DNA of 64,000 bases from Ceriagrion tenellum (lineage: Eukaryota; Arthropoda; Insecta; Odonata; Coenagrionidae): positions 154,387,584-154,451,583 of the forward strand of contig OY720634.1 in assembly GCA_963169105.1 (NCBI GenBank), given 5' to 3'. The position numbers were made by a program, and so were the translations under genes. The notes beneath the pieces are model-generated. The model was not told where the DNA came from. It worked only from the letters and a program-made list of their open reading frames with translations, and searched no databases. The stretch's first letter is position 1. Every line of letters begins with the position of its first letter. This document shows positions 1 through 10,900 of this stretch, in pieces.

Positions 1-258
1 GCGCAGCTGGATGGACTTTTCCGCAATTCTCGATTATCTCACTCTAGCCAACAAGAAAATTTTATGATCGACTCTCAGGATCTGTTTCTTTATATATGTT
101 CACGTCAATCATGCCTCCACCACGGGGCACCACCTCGCAAAATGCGTAATCAAATAATTCATGAGGAGAGAACAGCCGGGATTTTGGGGGAAGAGATTAA
201 AGTAAGCTCTACATGGCATGATTTTTTTGAAGAAATGTTTTGCCACGAGAATAATTGG

Positions 259-400
259 GCCCGGACCGGGAATCGAACCTCGGACCTTTGGTTCGTCCGG
301 ACCAATGCGCAGACCACTACGCTATCCAGGCTTCCTAATTCCCGTGGCAGTTTTGGTGGATACGATGCAACTAGATGTTAGTCCCTTGCGGTCCATCATG
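259..400 (-). repeat. tRNA-derived SINE, copy 1
   Basis: On the - strand 331 to 259 is a 73-nt tRNA-like fold: a 7-bp acceptor-like stem (GCCTGGA with TCCGGGC), an A-box-like stretch (TAGCGTAGTGG) and a B box (GGTTCGATTCC). The anticodon arm has a 5-bp stem with an 8-nt loop, so this is not a working tRNA. About 58 bp of conserved leader lies 5' of it (332-400 on the + strand). The same leader plus tRNA unit recurs near 14050, 14450 and 51700, and the tRNA part near 38100. I infer a SINE family transcribed by RNA polymerase III. Confidence 0.7.
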
Positions 401-811
401 TTTGCCGTTTCATGTTTTTTACGATTTTTCGATGAGTTGAACGCGATGAGCGACTCCCCCTCCCCCTTAAAGAAGGTAGGGAAGGGAGATTTTATATTTT
501 TTTTAAGACAAAGGATCTTTAGAAGAGGCCACGTACCGATTTTAAACGCAACCCAATCACAGTAACTCATTTTTAAAAAATCCCGACAATAGTCATATTT
601 TTTACGACTTTTCGAAACTTCGAACGAGATGTGCGACCGGAAGATATGTTCCGAATTCAAATTTTTTTTCTTTGTGATCAGGGTGACGAGTAGTAACTTT
701 TCCGCGCTATTACGATTCGATTTGGACACTTTCGTGTTTTTCGGCCCACCCTAATGTGTAACCACCCCTGGTTCACGTCACGGGTTCCCGTCCTGAGACA
801 ATCTTCTAGAT

Positions 812-1678
812 CAGGGGTCGGCAAACTTTTGAACAGTTGGGCCATATTTATAAATATTAACAACTTGGCGGGCCGGTGTGTTTGTAATGGTTATAATACA
901 ATAATCCACGTCCACATTTTAGTAGAAATACCTTTTATTTGATGAACTTCTAATACAGTTTAGTAAACAAAACTCAAGAATATGCAATCAAAACTAAATT
1001 TTAAGTTACAATTGTTACTGCATACAAACTAAAACGTCCTTAATGGGATTTGTGAAACTGCATTCCATTCAAAACTTATTTACAAAAATTTACCTTGCAA
1101 AATATATCATTTCCAGTGACAGTGCCTTCCATTGTAAGAACATCAAGTAGTTCCTCTGTAACTTCAAAGTCAGCATCAACACCTCTTACAAACATGAGCA
1201 CCTGAGCTGCATCTGCCACATCCGTAGACTCATCCAATGCCAATGAAAACCACTCAAACTTGTTAATAGAATCTTTCAGCTGACGATCAACGTCAGCGCT
1301 TAAGTCTTGAATTCGGCGAGAAACAGTCCTTGCTGACAAGCTAATAGTTTCAAACAACTGATGTTTTTCGGGACAAAGTTCTTCAACTGCCATTTGAATG
1401 CATTTTTTTATCAATTCACCGTCTGTGAAAGGTTTACCGTCCAAGGTCTCCACCAGTGTTGCCACATTTTGAAAACCAACTATCGTACCTGGGCATGAAA
1501 ATTGTCGTACTTTCGGGTAAAATTATCGCACTTATATTTAGATTAGGAATAGAACAAACTTTTTTAGGCGAGGGAACGTCTATATTTGAAACCATGTTTT
1601 ACCACGTCAGTACCGTCTTGGGATGTAACCGCGGGCCGGATAAAAAATCCCTCGCGGGCCGTAGTTTGCCGACCCCTG
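812..1678 (-). mobile_element. Non-autonomous hAT element with perfect 8-bp target duplication
   Basis: The element is 867 bp. It begins CAGGGGTCGGCAAACT and ends with the inverted copy of that 16-mer. Immediately outside lie identical 8-bp copies of TTCTAGAT (804-811 and 1679-1686), the duplication length expected of hAT transposases. The next inward bases, rich in GCGGGCC, continue the partial inverted repeat, as in Charlie-type hAT ends. It contains a fragment of hAT-type coding sequence on the - strand. The perfect duplications suggest a fairly recent or well-preserved insertion. Confidence 0.9.
1076..1465 (-). pseudogene. Internal fragment of a hAT-type transposase
   Basis: An open stretch of 129 codons resembles the central part of transposases of the hAT group related to GTF2IRD2-like and ZBED5-like proteins. 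It contains the word FEWFSLALDESTDV, which fits the conserved region around an RNase-H-fold aspartate in that family (…SLALDESTD…), and upstream SARTVSRRIQDL. Full-length family members run to about 600 residues, so both the zinc-finger N-terminus and the C-terminal dimerisation region are missing. It lies inside the 867-bp element bounded by hAT termini. It probably cannot act alone; the element would need a transposase supplied elsewhere. Confidence 0.75.
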
Positions 1679-1874
1679 TTCTAGATTATTCATTCCAGAA
1701 GCCACGTTTCGAAAGCGTAAAGTTTCTTTGCAATCCGAGTCCACAAGTTCGAATTTCTTCTATCCAAGGACCTTCCGTTTGTCTTATGACTAATATCACG
1801 GGTTATTTTACAGGCCGACAGAAAGAATACGTATCAATCCATTCACACAGTAGTGGAAATGTCCAAGCGAAATA

Positions 1875-1965
1875 ATTCACTCGGACCAGGAATCGCATCA
1901 AGGTCCTTTCAATCTGCCCCAACGCTTAAGTTGTTACCCAAGCTAACTGGTACCCAGTGACTTTT
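1875..1965 (-). repeat. Degenerate tRNA-derived SINE copy
   Basis: Read on the - strand, this stretch has an ACTGGGTA start, a GGACCTTGATGCGATTCCTGG B-box-like segment and a TCCGAGT end, matching the SINE at 259-331 but with insertions in the anticodon region. It is more decayed than the other copies and the boundaries are approximate. Confidence 0.4.
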
Positions 1966-2354
1966 ACCGAAGTGAATTTTGAAGAACATAAGGGAGAAAT
2001 AAAAAGTCTATCGCAAACTGAAGGCACCAAGTATCGCCCATAGTTTATTCGTGCATCTACAGTTTTCGGGTAGAAAAAACTCTTCACTCCATCCGTTACA
2101 GGGCGATCAGTCAACTAAACCCATCTGTACAAAAGTCCCACGAGTAAAGAGAAGATAAATTATTTTAAAATGAATTCCTAGGCGTAAACTTAAATAGCGA
2201 ACGGTTTATCTCTTACTCACCCGGACTATACTAAATAGAGAACTACTTCGAAGATAAATTTTGAGGATACCTAGACAAGCTACGGACGGCATTGCCTTGA
2301 CGGAGTCACCCGCACGTGCTCACGAGGGCGAAATTCCACAAAGGAATCGTCACA

Positions 2355-2430
2355 GTAGCTTCCGTAGCTTAACTGGCTACAGCACTCGGCCGGTAATCGA
2401 GGGATCCGGGTTCGAGTCCCAGTTGAAGAC
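2355..2430 (+). repeat. tRNA-Thr-like SINE head or tRNA pseudogene
   Basis: The stretch folds roughly as a tRNA: D arm TAGCTTAACTGG, anticodon stem CTCGG with TCGAG around loop CCGGTAA, and a GGTTCGAGTCC B box. The anticodon position would read GGT (Thr), but position 33 is C instead of U and the acceptor stem has mismatches at its ends and in the middle. A working tRNA gene is therefore unlikely. It differs from the SINE family at 259-331, so it is a second tRNA-derived repeat. Confidence 0.5.
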
Positions 2431-4287
2431 TGATTTTTCCCTCGGTGGAATTTGCACTAGCGGATAACTCCATAGAGGTAATCCCGTCACTATATCCCCA
2501 AAATGTGTCGAAATAGCAAACACCTTGAGAGCTCATTGTTTGGCTTTAACCTCACGGGCCAGTGGTGCCAGATTTTTCGATCCTCAACCCGCCACCAGAG
2601 CGCCCTAAACCCGCCCAATCCCCCTCTTTTCTCGCCGCACGCCAAGATGTAATCTAATGTATAACGACCCATAAGGGTTTTCGCCATTAATTACAATGAT
2701 GGTTCCTTGAGACCCACGAATATTTTATATAACTTTTGTACTTGTCGCAGGATCTCTTCCAGTCTATCGTGCTCCCATCGCTCAAATATCTTACAATGTA
2801 GTAGGCGATGGTTCTGCGTTTGAGAAAATCGTACGAATGAAACAGTTGCGTATTGTTCCTCGGATCCCTCGGTGTAGACAATGTCTGAAAATCCGTTAGA
2901 GATAAAAATGTACTCCGAGGGACAAAAGGAAGCTATTTCACCGCAGCGTATCTTGTAAAAGGCCTCTGCCTGAAACCTGTGGCAACTGTATTTGCAAAAA
3001 ATATGTTGAAGACTGAAGTTCACAGGTCTTAGTTCTTAATTTCTTCTCACTTTATTTCTCTTTACCCTTAAAATAGCTATATTGATACCAATAAAGTCAT
3101 ATAAATAATCATTTTAATAAAACTACTGCGATGAGCAGTTTTTGAAGTGTTTTGAAAAACAATTATTCGTATTTTTAATGATTTCTAAACATGCGAAATA
3201 CTTTATTTGACTGCCGACTTTTACCTCATTGAATTTTACTTTTTTAAATGAGGAATAACTTCATTGTAAGTTCTAATGTTGCAATGCACCATTATAAAAA
3301 TATTTTATTCATTGAAATGTGTTGTTTTTTGTACAGGAAATGAAGAGCATTCTATTAATACAAAACATACTTTAGATGTGCTTAAATTAATGCTTAAATA
3401 ATTTATTTTTCCAATTCTCAACAAATTACAAATATTGCTAACTGCTCGACCATTTTGGTAGGGATTCACGTCTGGACTCTAGTCAGTGATGCTTTGCTGT
3501 TGCTGGCTCAAGCTCATTGACAGTATTAATAATCATTCCAAAGAAACAGAAAACATTTCTCAATTAGTACAAAATATGAAACGGAGTGTGTTAAGCTTTC
3601 CTTGGAACAATCTATCTCTTCAAATGTGATGCACCCAGTATTCTCGTTATCTTTACTTTCTTCTTTTCCTTCTTTAAATAATGTATGAAATACTAGTAGA
3701 ACTCGTTAACACTTATTTATTTCTGATTTATTGATTGCTCTCTGCAACTCCAGCCTACCTACTAGCGATATTTTTCGCGAAAATCTGCCGACCATGGGAC
3801 CGATTGCTCTCAGACTACCACCCAATCAGTTAAGTAATAACAGCCTGTGTGCATGTACTTCAATCTGACTTAACATCTCCATCTATATAATACCCTGAGA
3901 GCCACCTCAAGGGTGTTTGGTGGGGGGAAACGGTCGAACTATTGTTAACGGTCAAACTATTGTTTATTCTAGCATTTTAGTGAGGTCTACGGTATCTATC
4001 GGTTTAAAATAGGGAAGTTAAGAATACATATGGTAATACAGTAACTCTAAGATAGAGGGGCTTTGAAGATTCCCGTTGGGTGCCTGCGTAAGTTGAATGG
4101 GGTCTACAAGTCACGAGAAATGGATCCGCTGAGACGACATGCGTGGGATCCTTCCTATGTATAATTACTCAAGTGCCATTACAGTCGCACACCATCAACT
4201 AAAAGAAGAACGTGTTTTCTGTTTGAAATGACCGACAAAAATCCTATCTTTCCGCGGTGTGTTTCCACAAATTAACCTCGACGATAA
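2431..4287. other. Intergenic stretch, no gene recognised
   Basis: No open frame here resembles a known protein and no credible exon was seen. At about 3930-3965 a 19-bp word (GGTC-AACTATTGTT type) is repeated directly within an otherwise unassigned repeat-like block. The rest is AT-rich and featureless to the eye. Confidence 0.4.
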
Positions 4288-4289
4288 AT

Positions 4290-4830
4290 GACGTTAAGTG
4301 CGAGAATGAGAGAGATATGGTGGAAATGTCCCATGATATTTGTTAAGCCGATGCCCAACGTCAATTCGGATACAATTTTTACATCAAATTTGGATACAAC
4401 GGACGTGCACTGTGTCCAAGGGTGGAAAATATTTCCAAGATGCAGAAAAAATTGTATGTTCACCTTTATCCATGGTATTATGCGCTACCAACTGTACATT
4501 GAGAATAATTTCATGGAGCAGACAAGGTCAAACATTCAATTCTTCCAATTGATCAGTTCTCTGAGGAGACCTTCGAAGCGCAAAACAACGAGGTGTTGGA
4601 AGCCACACACAAGGGAAATATCCAGCACTGGCCACGAATCATGTCATTTCCCATCGATTACTCCAACCATCGGATCCCCATCTGTCTAGTTCTTCGGGTG
4701 TAGGTACCTTGTGGGGCAACCAGGAACATACCGGAGGAAGTCACAAAACTTCTTGTGTGTGAGCAGACAAGTAAACGAAATGATGAAATTATGTCCTCAC
4801 ACGATTTTGACTCCAAAAATGAATGGTTGA
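4290..4830 (+). pseudogene. Remnant of an arthropod transposon-encoded protein
   Basis: Across shifting frames the translation gives LYPWYYALPTVH, then LPIDQFSEE, then TNHVISHRLLQPSDPHLSS. That order (YPWYYMP..VH, LPIGQLSEE, a Ser-Asp-Pro end) is typical of a protein family repeated many times in arthropod genomes and thought to be transposon-derived; I cannot assign its superfamily. Stops follow the VH word and at least one frameshift separates the blocks, so it is dead. No terminal repeats were found around it. Confidence 0.45.
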
Positions 4831-4839
4831 ATGAGATGA

Positions 4840-7800
4840 TGTAGCGTTTCGATCATTAATGGTATAATGCCTTTTTGGCTATATTAATTTTCTCATTTTT
4901 TAAGCTAAATTGGGCCAACATGTAATAATGAAGACTCGTCCACTTATTTCAAAAATTCTATTAACTTATTTCCAATTAGTTTTTGCATTAATGATTTCGT
5001 AAAGCAACATAATCGTTTCTTTTCAATGACATCCTTGCCTAATAATTTTAGCTTCCCCGTGGGTGTATGTAACCCGCACCACTGTTTCTTCATTGACCCC
5101 CCCTCCCCCAATTATGACCTTGAGCTCCAAATCACCCTCTAAAGGTTTCATAACGTCTTAAAATAGATAATTCCTAAAAATTAGTAATCAATTACCTACG
5201 AAGACGGCTACTGAGGCGTTTGGCCAGCTGTTTTCGATTTCAGCCCTATCTGTGCATCACCTGCTTAGCTGTCTTCACCATCTTCACTGTCTAACAATGA
5301 GTGTCGCCACTGTGATGGTGTATTCTTCTGAACACGCGGTTGGTGGCGAGTTTCCTTTTCTTACACGAGGTTGGCGTAGCCGTGTAGATTCTGCTGCGAC
5401 AGATGGTTATGTTCAGGATGTATCACACACCACAAAGAATTCTTGCCATATACCCCCGGCGAGTGGGCTCTCTCGCATCACATCGAGGACATTTCTCTAG
5501 AACACCCCCCAGTGCTGCTCCCATCCACTCCATACATAGGAGGTCCATTCTTAGGTTGTAGCTCACTACGGCCACACCTAATTCCACTAGACCCTACATC
5601 GGAGAGAGACCGGTTGTGGGTGGCCTTTCTGGTTTTCCTGTTAGTTTGAACTGTGTAAGCTACGAGGAGGCTTTTGTACCATGGGAGATATTATTATTAG
5701 GTTGAAATCAGTAATAAAACCTTTCAAACGATGAGAAAAGGTAAATCCATCACTTTATACTTTTACTTTATATAAATTTGTACTTTTCCCATGACTTTCA
5801 CTAGGGTTTTTTGGAGCACATGGATGATTTCTATGTCCATTTTATCATCGCTACTGTGCTCAATATTTATCCAGCATCCATTTTCGGCAAATTAAGAATT
5901 TTACGAGCGACTTACCCACAAGGTCTTATTGAGCGAGACAGGTACGCCTCCCATGATTTTGGTTCTCCCTTCCACCCAAACAATGATAACTGACTGGATG
6001 TTTGTAAAATTGGAATGTTTGTGCAACTCAAAAGAATCCTGAGTAATAATAATATTCTTCGCAAAAAAATAACTGGAAACAATCATTAAGAGGCTATGGC
6101 ATTAGATGAGATAAAATGATAATATTTCTCTAGATGATATCTAGTTATTTGTAGCTAAGAGAGAGAAGAAAGAAAAACATTTATTGTTCAGGAATAAATC
6201 CATAAGAACAAAAAATAATAGTCGTTCAGTTAACAGGTTCAAAATTAATTAAAAAACATGATGATATCTATAGAATAATGTTTTCTCGTTACATGACATA
6301 TGAAACATCTTTATAGTAAAATGACAAGTAGAGTTATACATCAAGCCAGTTGAAATACAGCACTAAAACTTATGTGTTCAATACTTTACAAATAACGAAT
6401 AAACCATAATAACATGAAAACAAATATGACAAAAAAAGAAAGTAAATAATGTTATTCCAGAGAAAGTAATATCTCATGGTATTTCATTTTAAACGTTTTA
6501 ACAGATGTGCAGTTTTTTATTTGAGTTTGCATGTTGTTCCATACGTGGCAAGCTGCTACAGGAAATGACTTATTATAAACAGTGGACAGCTTAATCTCCT
6601 AATTTTTCACAACTTCATAGGATCGTGCCCATGCCTGTAAAGCTTTTTTCAAAAGACTGAACTTTTTTCTTTGAACATGAAATTATTACTAATATAGTGT
6701 CATTCGGCCTTACTATGAATTTATATCCATGTCTAGTTTCCGACTTTTCTAAGGTTTCTTGCCTAGGCAAATGATTCAGGATCCCTCGTCTACAGTTCAA
6801 GATGTAACTGAAATGCACATTGTATACATTGGCCATTGTCAGTGCTAAATACAGCACGATTTCCTACAATCAACCATTTGCCTCGCTTGCTTATTCGCCT
6901 CTTTTGCTCTTAATTCACTTGCCAATGTATCCTATTTAAATGCTAACTAAACTAAAATTACACTAAACGCAGCTACTTCACATTCTGCAGATTGCATTAT
7001 GATTTACTATTTTACCACCATTCATTAGCATTGGATTTATTGTCCTGCACCTTGGGAAACACCACACTGTTGTATACCAATTTCTGGAGGATAAGGGTTT
7101 GAAAGAAAACTTGCACGCAATATTTGTGGCTAGATTGATTAAAAGGTACTTATATCGTGGGGCATTGGCTGCTGTATGATTTTTTCTGAAAAAATAGTTA
7201 CATAAAAAAAATTACTCAAAGAGTTCCAGAGAGAACGTGTTCATTACACTCTCTAAGTTATAATTGACCAACAAATGGGACAACCTCTGAGAGAGCAGAG
7301 GCTCTTGGAGAATATTACAGAGAGGCGAGAAGAAATTATGCAGAGAGATCTAGGGTGGAATATATAAGGCAAATAATGAAGGGCGTAGAAGAGAAGAGCA
7401 ATATATGAGTCGGGAGGGAAATGAGATGGTGTGCATGGCCACCCCACCCCCATAATACATGGTGGAATAGTACAAATGGTTATCATAAACTATTCTATAT
7501 CCCTAGGCCCCCACGGAGAAGAAAATCCCCTAACCCTAACAGACGAAGCCAAGGAAGGGCAGCTGCCCTCTCCCCAAAGTCAAGAAAACATACTAAAGTA
7601 CTCGATAAAATGTAGTAAGAAGATGTAAGCAGGGAAAGTTAACTTTGCTCATGATTGGTTTTGGAATAACTTTAATATGGCCACACATTCTACTATGGCA
7701 TGGCTTTATTAAGGACTTGTCTCATATTTGCAGGAGGGAGTCTCTCTCTCTCATCTTTATCTGACCTCACAGGTTATCTTCTACATGATATTGGTGAGAA

Positions 7801-7940
7801 ATATGGGCTCAGTTGGGTAATTAGTACCATTTTAATGATTAGTTTACTGGCTTACTACATGAAAGTGGACACCTAAATACTGGTGAAAAAATTTTTGAAA
7901 TTCAGAGTGTATGTACCCAATTTTGAATCCTTTTCTCCCA
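4840..7940. other. Intergenic or 5' intronic stretch, no coding exon recognised
   Basis: This should precede or lie within the 5' part of the SLC7A9-like gene, so I searched it for the missing exon encoding the first membrane segment (a G-S-G-I-F word) and did not find it. Around 7340-7480 a purine-rich block resembles the 3' end of LINE coding sequence (REEIMQRDL word) but is too short to assign. The rest is AT-rich with no recognisable feature. Confidence 0.4.
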
Positions 7941-7946
7941 TGCTAG

Positions 7947-10900
7947 GCGCCTTGGCCTTCGCCGAGCTCGGAACGGTTGTCCCTCGATCTGGTGCCGAGT
8001 ATGCCTACTTCCAAGAAGCTTTTGCTGGTGGTGGGATTGCTGGAGGAAAAGGAAAGACTCATAAGGGAAGAACTGCAAAATGGGGACCATTGCCAGCATT
8101 TCTGTGCTCTTGGATATATGTGCTGGCCCTTCGACCAGCTGAAATTGCTGTTATCATACTCACATTTTCAGAATATTCGATTCGACCATTCCTTTCAGAT
8201 GCTTCTAAAGTTGAAGGTGAAGAGGGCTCATTTTTTTGTGAGGGTACCGCAACAAAACTTGTGGCAATTGCTGCTGTTGGTGAGTATCCTGTATTCACCA
8301 ACCTAGCCTCTTATGTCATGTCTTGTTTGTCAATTTTGGTCAAGTTTGGAAATATGTCATGAATGACCACAGCTGATTGTCACCTCTAAAAATAATATCC
8401 CACTAGTGTGTCGTCAAAATGCTGTCACTGTAGGTAAAATATTGATGGTAATATGCCTTTGTTTGTAGTAATCCCTAATTTTAACTTCATTGGCATCTTT
8501 AAAATGAGGGACATTCTAGATGGAGCCGTTCTATGACATAGAAAGGCAGAGAACTAACTGTTATCCGCCTGCATGCAATGCCCTTAACTTCTGCTCCTTC
8601 CTTCCCCACCACCTTTCCCTTCATCCATTCTCAAATCCTGCTCATTAACCATTAGTTTCTGTAGAGGTATTACTATCCACCAGCAACCATCTTTAGAAGT
8701 AATGCCAAATGCCCTTATTTTCCTGGAATTTTCCTCATTTTTTGCTTGGTATTTTTTCTGTGCAGAAAAAGTTCTCACCTTTCCAGAATTTTGTCTCTGA
8801 CCAATTGAAAGGTGTGTCATTGGATTAGTTGGGAAGCCAACTACCCCATATTTGAACCCAGTTTTAGTCAAGTTTGGAAATAAAACTTAATTTAAAAACT
8901 GACCATTTTGAAATAAAATATTTTTCTTTTCATTTCCAACAGGCTTGATGACATACATCAACATTGTCAGTGTTAAACTGTATGTGAAAGTACAAAATGT
9001 TTTCACCGTGTGCAAGCTGATAGTGTGCTTTGTGGTTATTGTTGGAGGAGTATATGAGCTCTGTATTGGTTAGTGTCAATGTTTGAAGATGTGTTTATTT
9101 AGTCAAATTAGTGTATTTTTTTAAACTGATTGTAAAAATTTTAATGTAGATCTGTACATTAAAAGGGGCACATTTGTTGAGTAGCTATCAATAGTCTCAC
9201 TCTTAAACTTCATTTTTAACATTAAAATTCCAGGTAATGTCCAGCATTTATCGAAAGGATTTGAAGGGACAACAACCTCTCCAGGTGATTATGCTTTAGC
9301 CTTCTACAGTGGACTGTGGGCATATGATGGATGGTAAGACCGATTGTCAGCTATTTGGTAGTGGCACAGAAAATTTTATGGAAAACAGAGTTGATTGTAA
9401 ATAGATATTTGTTTCATGCACCATTTGGTATACATTAATTGTCTTCATATTTTTCTTCGATTGAAACGGAGTAAAGTTTTATAAGTAAACATTTCCCATT
9501 ATTATGTACATTTTGTACACCAGGAGTTCTACTTTTGTGTATGGTTAACTCCTTATTACAATTGATTCTTCATAATTATTACTGCCTAAATTGTCATCAA
9601 ATGTTGAAAATACTCAGCCAAAGTGGTAAATTAAAATCATTGTAAGAAATTGGCATGTGACAAGCAGTAGATTTCACTTTTCAAAAGTACAAATAAAATT
9701 CAACTAGTTTGGCCTTTCAATACTTATTACAGGTCAACAGTAACAGTGGTCACAGAAGAGATCAAAAGGCCAGAAGTGTGAGTAACATTATTCCCAGGCA
9801 TATCATCACTAAATATATTTAATTAGTGTACTACATGGTGGTGATAACCCAAGATAAGAATATCAAGCAAAAGTTATAGACTGATCAATAGATGGTACAA
9901 ACATTACTATTGTCGTGTCCCCAGGGCCGTCCCGATGACCCTGCACATGACCAATCAAGGAGTCAATCTATCTATTCCAAGTTTCAAGGCATCATCATGC
10001 CCCTAGACATCTATATGACTTGGTCATGTGCACGGCTTTAGGGACACGACAGTACGAACAGTATTTCAAGCCAAAAAGAATCTCCAAATTCATTTTTATG
10101 CTGTCTACTTATGACCTCAACATTTCTCTGGAATTGGGTGAACATGTGGATAATTGTGTGATGAGAGAGTATTGTAAAATATGTAGGACTATCAAATGAA
10201 GTTCACTGTCCTAATGAATAGGTGGATGTTTCATTTGAGATTTCTTAATTACCAAAATACCATTCTTATCTGCTTTGGCTTTTATTAATTTAATTTATTG
10301 TAAGGATTTTACTAATCCTCAATCTTCATGCAACCCTAGTTAACACACAATTAGAGATTCATATTCATAAATAATAAAATGAGACCCAAGTATCTGATAC
10401 ATGTAGTATTTTGCTTTGCAGAAACATTCCACGAAGTATTGCTATTGGAGTGCCTTTGGTGACATTAGTATACTGCTTGATGAATCTTTCATACATGACC
10501 GTCCTCAGCATTCCAGAAATGATAAATGCTCCAGCTGTAGCTGTGGTAAGCTACTATATAATTCTTCGCATTCCATAATATTTTATTAATTCAAGTGGGT
10601 TGGATTCACAAGAGAGCTGCATAAGGGTCACTGTTTCATAACACACCAAAGTGATTTTTAGAGTATATTTCAATGTTCATTTTGGTTGTAACTTTGTAAT
10701 TGGTGGGTCACTGACATAGGAGAAATCCCTGACAGCCCACATTGTGCATCTGAGTGGCATTTGCAAGGGTCACTGATTCGTGACACACTGGACTGTTTGC
10801 AAGTGTGAATTTTACTTTCCACACTTTTTTCCCTCGTTCATACTAGTGTGATATATTGGTAAAAGTGGGATTGTGTATGTATTACATATTTCCCTTTGTT

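Noticed and set aside
259..331. Functional tRNA gene
   Set aside because: Eight-base anticodon loop and repeated copies with a shared leader point to a SINE. The other tRNA-like sites lack U33 or have a mutated B box or T-loop.
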